Source of the DNA: SZAS-79 sp038329645
GTDB taxonomy: Bacteria; Pseudomonadota; Gammaproteobacteria; Burkholderiales; SG8-39
DNA length: 23,417 nucleotides
NCBI GenBank assembly: GCA_038329645.1
Contig: JBBQNG010000036.1
Location: 1-23,417 of the forward strand
Reading direction: 5' to 3'
Under the pieces are notes generated by a model that did no database searches, had not been told where the DNA came from, and worked only from the letters and a program-made list of their open reading frames with translations. Of this stretch, positions 1-6,414 are shown piece by piece. Within the stretch, counting starts at the first letter, position 1; the number at the start of each line of letters is the position of its first letter. A program made the position numbers and the translations under genes.

Positions 1-271
1 CGCGCAGGAGAAAATCGTGAACACCCCCGGCTCGGAGATCACCGGCGCGCGTGGCGGCATCCACAACTCGGTGACTCGCATCGTGCTCAAGCCGACCCAC
101 ATGATCGGCGGCTACGCGCAGTTCAGCTATGGCTTCAACTATTACGGAACGATCGGCACCAACCGCGACGAGTTCGTCGTGGTCCGAAAGATGAACCGGG
201 TCGACTGGCTCGACACGCCGGTGGCCGACGAACTGATCGTGCCGGTGCAAGCCCAAGGAGAGGTCGCATGA
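1..271 (+). CDS. narG: Respiratory nitrate reductase alpha subunit NarG, C-terminal end (partial)
   Basis: Only the last 89 codons are in the window; the reading frame is open from base 2 and the gene begins to the left. NarG is the molybdenum (bis-MGD) subunit of the membrane-bound, cytoplasm-facing nitrate reductase that reduces nitrate to nitrite with quinol electrons delivered by NarI and NarH. The visible piece has the typical NarG end, including the block PTHMIGGYAQFSYGFNYYG followed by GTNRDEFVVVRKM. The GTG at base 17 is an internal codon, not the start. The stop TGA overlaps the narH start (ATGA), which points to translational coupling. The catalytic residues lie outside the window, so intactness cannot be judged. 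Confidence 0.96.
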   Translation, partial: AQEKIVNTPGSEITGARGGIHNSVTRIVLKPTHMIGGYAQFSYGFNYYGTIGTNRDEFVVVRKMNRVDWLDTPVADELIVPVQAQGEVA

Positions 272-1791
272 AGATCCGCGCGCAGATCAGCATGGTGCTC
301 AACCTCGACAAGTGCATCGGCTGCCACACTTGTTCGGTCACCTGCAAGAATGTCTGGACCAGCCGTCCGGGCATGGAATACGCATGGTTTAACAACGTCG
401 AGACCAAGCCCGGCATCGGGTACCCGAAGGAGTGGGAAAACCAGGACAAGTGGAACGGGGGCTGGGTCCGCAAGGCCAGCGGCGCCATCGAGCCGCGCCA
501 GGGCGCGAAGTGGAAGCTCCTGATGAAGATCTTCGCCAACCCGAACCTGCCGGAGATCGACGACTACTACGAGCCGTTCACGTTCGACTACGGGCACTTG
601 CAGTCCGCGCCGGAGATGAAAGCCACGCCGACCGCTCGTCCGCGCAGCCTGATCACGGGCAAGCAGATGGACAAGATCGTCTGGGGCCCAAACTGGGAGG
701 AGATCCTCGGCGGTGAGTTCGCCAAGCGCAGCAAGGACCGCAACTTCGACGACATCCAGAAGGACATCTACGGCCAGTTCGAGAACACTTTCATGATGTA
801 CCTGCCCCGGCTGTGCGAGCACTGCCTCAACCCGGCGTGCGTGGCGAGCTGCCCGTCGGGGTCGATCTACAAGCGCGAGGAAGACGGCATCGTGCTGATC
901 GACCAGGACAAGTGCCGCGGCTGGCGCATGTGCGTCTCCGGCTGCCCCTACAAGAAGATCTACTACAACTGGAAGAGCGGCAAGGCCGAGAAGTGCATCT
1001 TCTGCTATCCGCGCATCGAGGCCGGCCAGCCCACCGTCTGCTCGGAGACCTGCGTCGGCCGCATCCGTTACCTCGGCGTTCTGCTGTACGACGCCGACCG
1101 GATTCAGGAGGCCGCAAGCGTCGAGCACGATCGCGATCTCTACCAGGCGCAGCTCGATATCTTTCTCGACCCGGACGACCCCAAAGTCATCGCGCAGGCC
1201 GAGCGCGACGGCATCCCCGACAAGTGGATGGAAGCCGCCCGCATCAGCCCGGTCTACAAGATGGCGGTGAAATGGAAGGTCGCGCTGCCGCTGCACCCGG
1301 AGTACCGCACGCTGCCGATGGTCTGGTATGTGCCGCCGCTCTCTCCGATCAGCGCGGCGGCCAACGCCGGGCATGTCGGCGCCAACGGCGAGATCCCCGA
1401 CGTCAACCAGTTGAGGATCCCGGTCAAGTACCTGGCGAACCTGCTGACGGCCGGCGACACGGTGCCGGTGGTCCGGGCGCTCGAGCGGATGCTTGCGATG
1501 CGCGCCTACCAGCGCGAAAAGCACGTCGACCAGCGCATCAACACGAAGGTCCTGGAGCAGGTCGGCATCACGCAGGCCGAGGTGGAAGACATGTACCAGA
1601 CCATGGCGATCGCCAACTACGAGGACCGCTTCGTGATCCCGAGCACCCACCGGGAATACGCCGAGAACACCTTCAACGTGCGCGGCGGCTGCGGGTTCTC
1701 GTTCGGCAACGGCTGCTCGGAGGGCACCGGCGAAACGAGCCTGTTCGGCAGCGAGAAGCGGCGCACGATTCCCATCAAGGCGGAGGTTTGA
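268..1791 (+). CDS. narH: Respiratory nitrate reductase beta subunit NarH
   Basis: This 507-residue iron-sulfur subunit passes electrons from the NarI haems to NarG; E. coli NarH has 512 residues. Four cysteine groups are visible: C16/C19/C22/C26, C183/C186/C191/C195, C216/(W219)/C222/C226 and C243/C246/C258/C262. The tryptophan at 219, where a fourth cysteine would be expected, is the family hallmark of the [3Fe-4S] cluster; the other groups build three [4Fe-4S] clusters. The spacing matches E. coli NarH with a one-residue shift. The ATG at 268 overlaps the narG stop and follows an AAGGAGAGG ribosome binding site. The C-terminus has the usual NarH tail with GCGFSFGNGCSEGTGETSLF. No frameshift or missing ligand is seen. 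Confidence 0.98.
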   Translation: MKIRAQISMVLNLDKCIGCHTCSVTCKNVWTSRPGMEYAWFNNVETKPGIGYPKEWENQDKWNGGWVRKASGAIEPRQGAKWKLLMKIFANPNLPEIDDYYEPFTFDYGHLQSAPEMKATPTARPRSLITGKQMDKIVWGPNWEEILGGEFAKRSKDRNFDDIQKDIYGQFENTFMMYLPRLCEHCLNPACVASCPSGSIYKREEDGIVLIDQDKCRGWRMCVSGCPYKKIYYNWKSGKAEKCIFCYPRIEAGQPTVCSETCVGRIRYLGVLLYDADRIQEAASVEHDRDLYQAQLDIFLDPDDPKVIAQAERDGIPDKWMEAARISPVYKMAVKWKVALPLHPEYRTLPMVWYVPPLSPISAAANAGHVGANGEIPDVNQLRIPVKYLANLLTAGDTVPVVRALERMLAMRAYQREKHVDQRINTKVLEQVGITQAEVEDMYQTMAIANYEDRFVIPSTHREYAENTFNVRGGCGFSFGNGCSEGTGETSLFGSEKRRTIPIKAEV

Positions 1792-1793
1792 AC

Positions 1794-2489
1794 ATGTTTG
1801 CATTCAACCCGTCGCGGCCGATGGCAAAGACCCTGCGCGTGCTCTCGGCGCTGCTCGGTTACCCGGACGCAAGCCTTTTCGGGCACCTGGAGGAAATGCG
1901 CAGCCTGGCTTACGCCGAAGGCGCGCTGCCGCAGGCGCGCCTGGCCGAGCTCGATGCGTTGATCGATGCGCTCCTGCGGGCCGAGCCGCTCGAGGCCGAG
2001 GCCGACTATGTCGAGTTGTTCGACCGGGGTCGCGGCACTTCGCTGCACCTCTTCGAGCACGTGCACGGCGATTCGCGCGAGCGCGGCCCGGCCATGATCG
2101 ACCTCGGCCAGACCTACGAAAAGGCGGGGCTGGTCCTCGCGGAAGGCGAACTGCCCGACTACCTGCCGGCCGTGCTCGAGTTCGTCTCGACGCAGCCGCC
2201 GCGCGAGGCCCGGGGGTTCCTTGCCGAGATGGCGCACATCTTCAATGTGATCTTCAACGCCCTCCAGGATCGCGGCAGCCCGTATGCAGCGGTGCTCGGC
2301 GCGTTGCTCGAGCTCGCCGGAGAGAAGGCGCAAGCGGTCAAGCGCGCTCCCGAGGAGCCGCTGGATGAAAGCTGGGCCGAGCCGGTGGTCTTCGACGGCT
2401 GTTCGTCGAAAGGCCAGGCCAGGCCCGACCAGCCGCAACCCATCCATATCGTCCGCGGATCCGCAGCCGCGAAAGGAGCCGCACCATGA
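1794..2489 (+). CDS. narJ: Nitrate reductase molybdenum cofactor assembly chaperone NarJ
   Basis: This 231-residue cytoplasmic chaperone of the NarJ/TorD family is close in length to E. coli NarJ (236). NarJ binds the NarG N-terminus and holds apo-NarGH until the cofactor is inserted and the complex docks on NarI; it is not part of the final enzyme. The family signature is the block LFDRGRGTSLHLFEHVHGDS near residues 80-100, followed by the RGPAMIDLGQTYEKAGL stretch. The ATG at 1794 lies two bases after the narH stop and has the purine-rich GGAGG at the end of narH as ribosome binding site; a second in-frame ATG at 1821 is a less likely start. The stop overlaps the narI ATG. Confidence 0.95.
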   Translation: MFAFNPSRPMAKTLRVLSALLGYPDASLFGHLEEMRSLAYAEGALPQARLAELDALIDALLRAEPLEAEADYVELFDRGRGTSLHLFEHVHGDSRERGPAMIDLGQTYEKAGLVLAEGELPDYLPAVLEFVSTQPPREARGFLAEMAHIFNVIFNALQDRGSPYAAVLGALLELAGEKAQAVKRAPEEPLDESWAEPVVFDGCSSKGQARPDQPQPIHIVRGSAAAKGAAP

Positions 2490-3211
2490 GCGCGCTGCAC
2501 GGATTTCTCTTCCAGGTCTACCCGTACGTCTGCCTGACGGTGTTCCTGCTCGGCAGCCTGATCCGGTTCGACCAGAACCAGTACACGTGGAAGAGCGATT
2601 CCTCCCAAATGCTGCGCACAGGGACCCTGCGCTGGGGAAGCAACCTGTTTCACTTCGGGGTTTTGTTCCTGTTCTTCGGACACATGGTCGGGCTCTTTAC
2701 GCCGCACTCGCTGTATGGGGTGTTCATGAGCGCGGCGACCAAGCAATTGCTTGCCGTCGTGGCCGGCGGCCTGGCCGGCCTGGTGTGCTTTGTCGGCCTG
2801 ACCCTGCTGCTGTATCGGCGCGTGTTCGATCCTCGCATCCGCCTTACCAGCCATCGTACCGATATCGCAATCCTGATGATCCTGTGGGTGCAACTGACCC
2901 TCGGCCTGGTCACGCTGCCGTTTTCGCTTCAGCATACCGATGGCAGCGTGATGTTGATCCTGGCCGACTGGGCCCAGCGCATCATGACGCTGCGGCCGGT
3001 CGATGCGTCCTTGCTCTCCGTGCTGCCCTGGCCCTACCTGGTGCATATCGTGCTGGGCATGACGATCTTCCTCTTATTCCCGTTCAGCCGGCTGGTGCAC
3101 GTATGGAGCGGTTTTGCCACGGTGTATTACCTCTTCCGCCCCAGCCAGATCGTGCGTAGCCGCAGGCTCAATGTGCCGGCGGGCCAAAACCAGCCGCGCG
3201 CGGGCGCCTAA
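2486..3211 (+). CDS. narI: Respiratory nitrate reductase gamma subunit NarI (cytochrome b)
   Basis: This 241-residue membrane cytochrome b oxidises quinol at the periplasmic side and anchors NarGH. The four haem-ligand histidines fall exactly at the E. coli positions: H56 and H66 (in FHFGVLFLFFGH), H187 (in VHIVLG) and H205 (in RLVHVWSG). About five hydrophobic segments are visible. The first two-thirds of the protein is regular; the C-terminus is slightly longer than in E. coli (225 residues) and ends in a basic, proline-containing tail. The ATG overlaps the narJ stop and follows the GAAAGGAGCC ribosome binding site inside narJ. Confidence 0.98.
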   Translation: MSALHGFLFQVYPYVCLTVFLLGSLIRFDQNQYTWKSDSSQMLRTGTLRWGSNLFHFGVLFLFFGHMVGLFTPHSLYGVFMSAATKQLLAVVAGGLAGLVCFVGLTLLLYRRVFDPRIRLTSHRTDIAILMILWVQLTLGLVTLPFSLQHTDGSVMLILADWAQRIMTLRPVDASLLSVLPWPYLVHIVLGMTIFLLFPFSRLVHVWSGFATVYYLFRPSQIVRSRRLNVPAGQNQPRAGA

Positions 3212-3232
3212 ACAATCCCGGAGGAAGAAGTC

Positions 3233-4021
3233 ATGCCGATTGCCGCCATTCCCGTGATAAGCGTGGCCCGCATCAACGGCGCTGCGCTGCACGCGCCGGA
3301 TGAAAATCTGCCCATGGAGACGCTTCGCCAGCGGGCCTGCACCGAGCTGTTGCGCCAGGCGGCCCAGGCCGCCGGGCTGCTCGATGCCAAGGATGCGCCC
3401 GGGATCGATGGCGTGGTCAGCGAAGCCGCGTCCAATGCGATCGAGGCGCTGCTCGATCGCAACCTCAACCTGCCCGACCCGGGGGACGAAGCCTGCCGCC
3501 GGCACTACGCCGCGAATCAGGCGACCTACCGGACCGGCGAGCGCGCAAGGGTGCGCCACATCCTTTTCGCGGTGACGCCGGGGGTCGATGTCGTTTCGCT
3601 GCGCAAGCGCGCCGAGCCGATCTTCCTCGACGTGCGCTGCCACGACGGCCAGGCCTCCGAACGCTTCGCGGAGGCCGCGCGCAAGTGGTCCAACTGCCCG
3701 AGCGGGGCCGAGGGCGGCGACCTGGGCTGGCTCAGTGCCCAGGACTGCGCGCCGGAGTTCGCGCGCGAGCTGCTCGGCCACGCCGAAGTCGGCGTGCTGG
3801 CGCGTCTCGTGCACAGCCGATTCGGACTGCATATCGTCGAAGTGATGGAGCGCGAGCCGGGTGTGGGGCAGCCGTTCGAGGCGGTGCGCGGTGCGGTGGC
3901 AATGTCGCTGCGCCAGCAGGCGTTCGTCACGGCCCTGCGCCAGTACCTGAGCCTGCTCGCAGGCGCCGCAAAGGTGGAAGGCGTTGAACTCGACGCGGCC
4001 GACACGCCCCTGGTCCAGTGA
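3233..4021 (+). CDS. Parvulin-type peptidylprolyl isomerase of the nar operon
   Basis: This 262-residue protein has no signal peptide. A rotamase (PpiC/parvulin) domain spans about residues 104-215, beginning with RARVRHILFAV and containing the GGDLGWLS and FGLHIVEVMERE blocks typical of the family. The N-terminal half is helical, as in NifM/SurA-like PPIases. Genes of this kind are known behind narI in beta- and gammaproteobacterial nar operons, where help in folding or maturing the reductase is assumed. It starts 21 bases after narI with a strong GGAGGAAG ribosome binding site, and its stop overlaps the next start. The role in nitrate reductase assembly is inference from position; the isomerase fold assignment is firm. 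Confidence 0.9.
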   Translation: MPIAAIPVISVARINGAALHAPDENLPMETLRQRACTELLRQAAQAAGLLDAKDAPGIDGVVSEAASNAIEALLDRNLNLPDPGDEACRRHYAANQATYRTGERARVRHILFAVTPGVDVVSLRKRAEPIFLDVRCHDGQASERFAEAARKWSNCPSGAEGGDLGWLSAQDCAPEFARELLGHAEVGVLARLVHSRFGLHIVEVMEREPGVGQPFEAVRGAVAMSLRQQAFVTALRQYLSLLAGAAKVEGVELDAADTPLVQ

Positions 4022-4428
4022 CCGTGACGATCGAAACTTTCGAGGACCTGCTGCGTGCCGCGCATGCGCAGCCCGAGCCGCAGCGGTTGCTGTTCGTCTT
4101 CGCCGGGGCCGAATTGCCCGAAGACAGCACGCCCGAGCAGCGCCGTCGGTTCGAGGCCGGGGAGGGCGGTGCATTGGTGCCGCTGATGTCCGTGGACAAG
4201 GCGCCCGGGGACCTCACCGGTTTCGATACGCTGGTCGAGGAGTCGCTCGAATTTGCGCCCGGCTGGGCCGTTGTGTTCGTCGCCGGCCTCGCGGGAAGGC
4301 AAGGACGGGCACCGAGCAGCGACGAAGCCGACCACGCGCTCATGCGGATGATCGAGTCCGTAAAGAGCGGCCAGTTCGGCGCATTCATGCCGTTCGACCG
4401 GCAGGGCGTGCCCGTACTTTTCGACTGA
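4018..4428 (+). CDS. Small conserved protein of unknown function at the end of the nar operon
   Basis: This 136-residue, acidic, soluble protein has no signal peptide, membrane segment or metal motif that I can see. The likely start is the GTG at 4018, which overlaps the stop of the PPIase gene (GTGA); a second GTG two codons later is also possible. The first third has an LLFVFAGAELP segment followed by a Glu/Arg-rich stretch, and the middle holds GALVPLMSVDKAP. I recall, without certainty, similar proteins beside betaproteobacterial nar genes, sometimes carrying a misleading ribonucleotide-reductase label; nothing in this sequence supports that label. The overlap shows co-translation with the nar maturation genes, so a role in nitrate respiration is the simplest guess. 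Confidence 0.75.
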   Translation: MTVTIETFEDLLRAAHAQPEPQRLLFVFAGAELPEDSTPEQRRRFEAGEGGALVPLMSVDKAPGDLTGFDTLVEESLEFAPGWAVVFVAGLAGRQGRAPSSDEADHALMRMIESVKSGQFGAFMPFDRQGVPVLFD

Positions 4429-4455
4429 TCACGAACCGGCCGGTTTTCCGCGGGG

Positions 4456-4461
4456 TAAAAT
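4456..4461 (+). promoter_or_regulatory. Candidate -10 box of a leaderless promoter for the PCu(A)C gene
   Basis: TAAAAT ends exactly six bases before the ATG at 4468, and no ribosome binding site is present in between. Transcription would then begin at or next to the start codon. No convincing -35 box is visible at 16-18 bases upstream. Confidence 0.4.
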
Positions 4462-4467
4462 CCGGCC

Positions 4468-4953
4468 ATGAATACTCGTTCTTTGCTGTATATCGGATGC
4501 GTCGCGCTGGCAATAGCTTCCGGCGGCGCGCTTGCCCAGTCAAAAGGCAATCTGGAGATCGAAAAGCCCTGGGCCCGCGCCACCCCGCCCGGCGCGGCAG
4601 TAGGCGGTGGTTACCTGACCATCCGCAATAATGGGCCCGCGGGCGACCGCCTGGTCGGGGTCAGCAGCCCCGTCTCGGCGCGCGTCGAAATGCACGAAAT
4701 GAAAATGGACAAGGACATCATGCGCATGCGTGAGGTCAAAGGCGTCGACGTGCCTGCCAAGGGCACCGTCGAGTTCAAGCCGGGCGGCTATCACCTCATG
4801 TTCATCGAACTGAAGGCGCCGCTCAAGCAGGGCGACAAGGTGCCGGTGACGCTGCACTTCGAGAAGACCGGTGAGGTCAAGGCCGGGCTGGCCGTGGAGA
4901 CTGCGGGCGCAAGCAGCACGCAGCCGGCAAAACACTCGACGATGAAGCATTGA
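4468..4953 (+). CDS. PCu(A)C family periplasmic copper chaperone
   Basis: This 161-residue protein starts with a signal peptide (hydrophobic core about residues 5-22, cleavage probably near ALAQS). The mature part is a cupredoxin-like PCu(A)C domain. The copper-binding signature H-X10-M-X21-H-X-M is complete: H76, M87, H109 and M111, with extra methionines (M75, M78, M80, M85) around the site. Family members carry Cu(I) in the periplasm and deliver it to the CuA or CuB site of haem-copper oxidases, often together with Sco. The C-terminus is a short Thr/Ser/His tail that ends in methionine, lysine and histidine. It follows the nar operon by 39 bases but seems to have its own promoter. No sco or oxidase gene is in the window, so the client is unknown. 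Confidence 0.93.
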   Translation: MNTRSLLYIGCVALAIASGGALAQSKGNLEIEKPWARATPPGAAVGGGYLTIRNNGPAGDRLVGVSSPVSARVEMHEMKMDKDIMRMREVKGVDVPAKGTVEFKPGGYHLMFIELKAPLKQGDKVPVTLHFEKTGEVKAGLAVETAGASSTQPAKHSTMKH

Positions 4954-5004
4954 TTCCCGCGGTCGACGGCGCTGGCCGCCAACCGCGGGATTGCCGCCTG
5001 GTAC

Positions 5005-5541
5005 TTAGCGCGGACCGCGCTGCTGGTCCGGGCCGTCGCGGCCTTCGCCACGGCCGCCGTGCTCACCACGCCCGCCCTGATGACCGCGCATTCCGCGGTG
5101 CCCGCCGCGACGCGCCATCTCATCGAACACTTTGCGCTGCTCGGGCGTGAGAACCGCCTGCAGCTTCGCCGTCGCGTCGCTGACCACCGCGAGTTTGCGT
5201 GCCATGTCGGCTGCGAAATCCGCGCGGGCGCGCGCAATTGTTGCCGCGTCCGCATCGCGCGCCGGACGCACGGGCGGGTTGGCGAACATGGTCTCGCGCG
5301 CCTTCACGTAGTCGCCCCAGGCGGGCTGCTGCGAAGCCTTGATCTCGAGGCGCGAGGCCATCTTGGCGGTGCGCTCCTTCATTTTCATCTGCATGTGTTC
5401 CATGCCGTGTCTCTGGTGCATGGCGGCATGGTCGGCGGGCGCGGGGGCCTGCGCCGAGGCCGCGGCCATCCATCCGGCCGAAAGCGCAATCGCGACGCTG
5501 GCTGCCAGCACGCTTGCGGGTTTTGCGATCCTGCTGTTCAT
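5005..5541 (-). CDS. Spy/CpxP-like periplasmic protein with LTxxQ motif, Met/His-rich
   Basis: This 178-residue protein has a signal peptide (core about residues 10-30, ASAQA cleavage). A Met/His-rich segment follows (H38 to M61, with about ten Met or His residues), then helical sequence with the family's LTPEQ at residues 131-135 and a Gly/His/Arg-rich tail from residue 146. Spy and CpxP are small helical periplasmic proteins that act as chaperones or as accessory inhibitors of the CpxA sensor. The ATG at 5541 is chosen because GGAG lies six bases upstream; an in-frame ATG four codons earlier lacks that site. It is transcribed divergently from the two-component genes at 5701, the same layout as cpxP-cpxRA. 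The Met/His content suggests metal binding, which fits the neighbouring copper chaperone. Confidence 0.85.
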   Translation of the reverse strand: MNSRIAKPASVLAASVAIALSAGWMAAASAQAPAPADHAAMHQRHGMEHMQMKMKERTAKMASRLEIKASQQPAWGDYVKARETMFANPPVRPARDADAATIARARADFAADMARKLAVVSDATAKLQAVLTPEQRKVFDEMARRGGHRGMRGHQGGRGEHGGRGEGRDGPDQQRGPR

Positions 5542-5591
5542 GGTGTTCTCCATCCTGTCTGTGGGTGAGAAACGCCATTGGGCGCCGCGGA

Positions 5592-5630
5592 TGTAAACCA
5601 TCTTCGCAGCGCCGCCTTGTTTTTGTAAAC
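5592..5630. promoter_or_regulatory. TGTAAAC direct repeat in the divergent promoter, candidate response-regulator sites
   Basis: Two identical TGTAAAC heptamers lie at 5592-5598 and 5624-5630, 32 bases apart (about three helical turns), between the Spy-like gene and the response regulator gene. Their GTAAA core resembles the half-site bound by CpxR, although CpxR boxes usually have only about five bases between half-sites. OmpR-family regulators bind direct repeats, so these are candidate autoregulation sites. Confidence 0.35.
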
Positions 5631-5664
5631 GGCATGTGCGCGATTGTGTAATCGGGCTCACACA

Positions 5665-5694
5665 TTACCTCGTGGGGCCGGAGCGCGTTATCCT
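5665..5694 (+). promoter_or_regulatory. Candidate leaderless promoter of the response regulator gene
   Basis: TTACCT (5665-5670) and TATCCT (5689-5694) are separated by 18 bases, and the -10 box ends six bases before the ATG at 5701. No ribosome binding site precedes that ATG at a normal distance. A TGTGT-N10-ACACA inverted repeat (5645-5664) sits directly upstream. Confidence 0.35.
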
Positions 5695-5700
5695 TTGTGC

Positions 5701-6414
5701 ATGACTGGAAAAACTCTATTGGTCGTCGATGACGACGCGCAGCTGCGGCAGCTGGTGCGCGAGTACCTGGGCGAGCATGGCTATACCGTGCTGGTGGCCG
5801 GTGACGGTGCCGAGATGTGGGCCGAGATGGCCAAGACTCCCGTGGACATGGTGATCCTCGACCTCATGCTGCCGGGCGAGGACGGCCTCGCGCTGTGCAG
5901 GGCGCTGCGTGCCCGCTCGGGCATGCCGATCCTCATGCTCACCGCGCGGGGCGAGGAAACCGACCGCATCGTCGGCCTCGAGATGGGTGCGGACGACTAC
6001 CTGCCCAAGCCTTTCAGCCCGCGCGAGCTGCTCGCGCGCATCAAGAGCATCCTGCGCCGCTCGCACGACGGCAGTGCCGCCGTGGCACCCGCGCGCGAGT
6101 TCCGCTTCGCGCGCTGGACGCTCGACATCGGTGCGCATCACCTAGTCGACGAGGACGGCGTGGTGGTGTCGCTGTCGACCGGCGAATTCCGCCTCCTCAA
6201 GACGCTTGTCGAGAACGGCAACCGGGTGATGTCCCGCGACCGGCTCATGGAAAGCCTGGCCGGGCGCGAAGCCGGCCCGTTCGACCGCACGATCGACGTG
6301 ATGATCAGCCGCCTGCGCAGGCGGCTGGGCGACGATGCGCGCGAGCCCGCCCTGATCAAGACTGTGCGCAACGAAGGCTACCTGCTCGCTTCCAAGGTCG
6401 ACCGCGTCGCATGA
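5701..6414 (+). CDS. OmpR-family two-component response regulator
   Basis: This 237-residue protein has a receiver domain (about residues 3-118) and an OmpR/PhoB winged-helix DNA-binding domain (about 130-232). Receiver residues are complete: acidic D10-D12, phospho-acceptor D54 in VILDLMLPG, T81 in LMLTARG and K103 in LPKPFSPREL. The effector domain shows STGEFRLLKTLVENGNRVMSRD and the wing with DRTIDVMISRLRRRLG. The ATG at 5701 is preferred; a TTG start 57 bases upstream would add residues outside the fold. The stop overlaps the kinase start (ATGA). Its position divergent from a Spy/CpxP-like gene suggests control of envelope or metal stress genes; the target genes are not known. Confidence 0.93.
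   Translation: MTGKTLLVVDDDAQLRQLVREYLGEHGYTVLVAGDGAEMWAEMAKTPVDMVILDLMLPGEDGLALCRALRARSGMPILMLTARGEETDRIVGLEMGADDYLPKPFSPRELLARIKSILRRSHDGSAAVAPAREFRFARWTLDIGAHHLVDEDGVVVSLSTGEFRLLKTLVENGNRVMSRDRLMESLAGREAGPFDRTIDVMISRLRRRLGDDAREPALIKTVRNEGYLLASKVDRVA

Noticed and set aside
142..1803. Long open frame on the minus strand opposite narH
   Set aside because: It is a mirror of the high-GC codon pattern of narH. Its translation is low-complexity Arg/Ala/Val/Asp sequence with no recognisable domain, while the + strand has full NarH motifs.
4434..4445. AACCGGCCGGTT palindrome after the small nar-linked gene, as a terminator
   Set aside because: A hairpin would have only four pairs and the following T-run is too short. 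It may be chance in GC-rich DNA.
5592..5630. Calling the TGTAAAC repeats a true CpxR box
   Set aside because: The spacing of 32 bases is far from the usual five to eight, so only a candidate site is reported.
5817..6410. Open frame reaching far upstream of the histidine kinase start
   Set aside because: The in-frame extension runs through the response regulator in another frame and reads as Arg/Pro-rich noise. The kinase starts at the ATG at 6411, with TM1 right after it.
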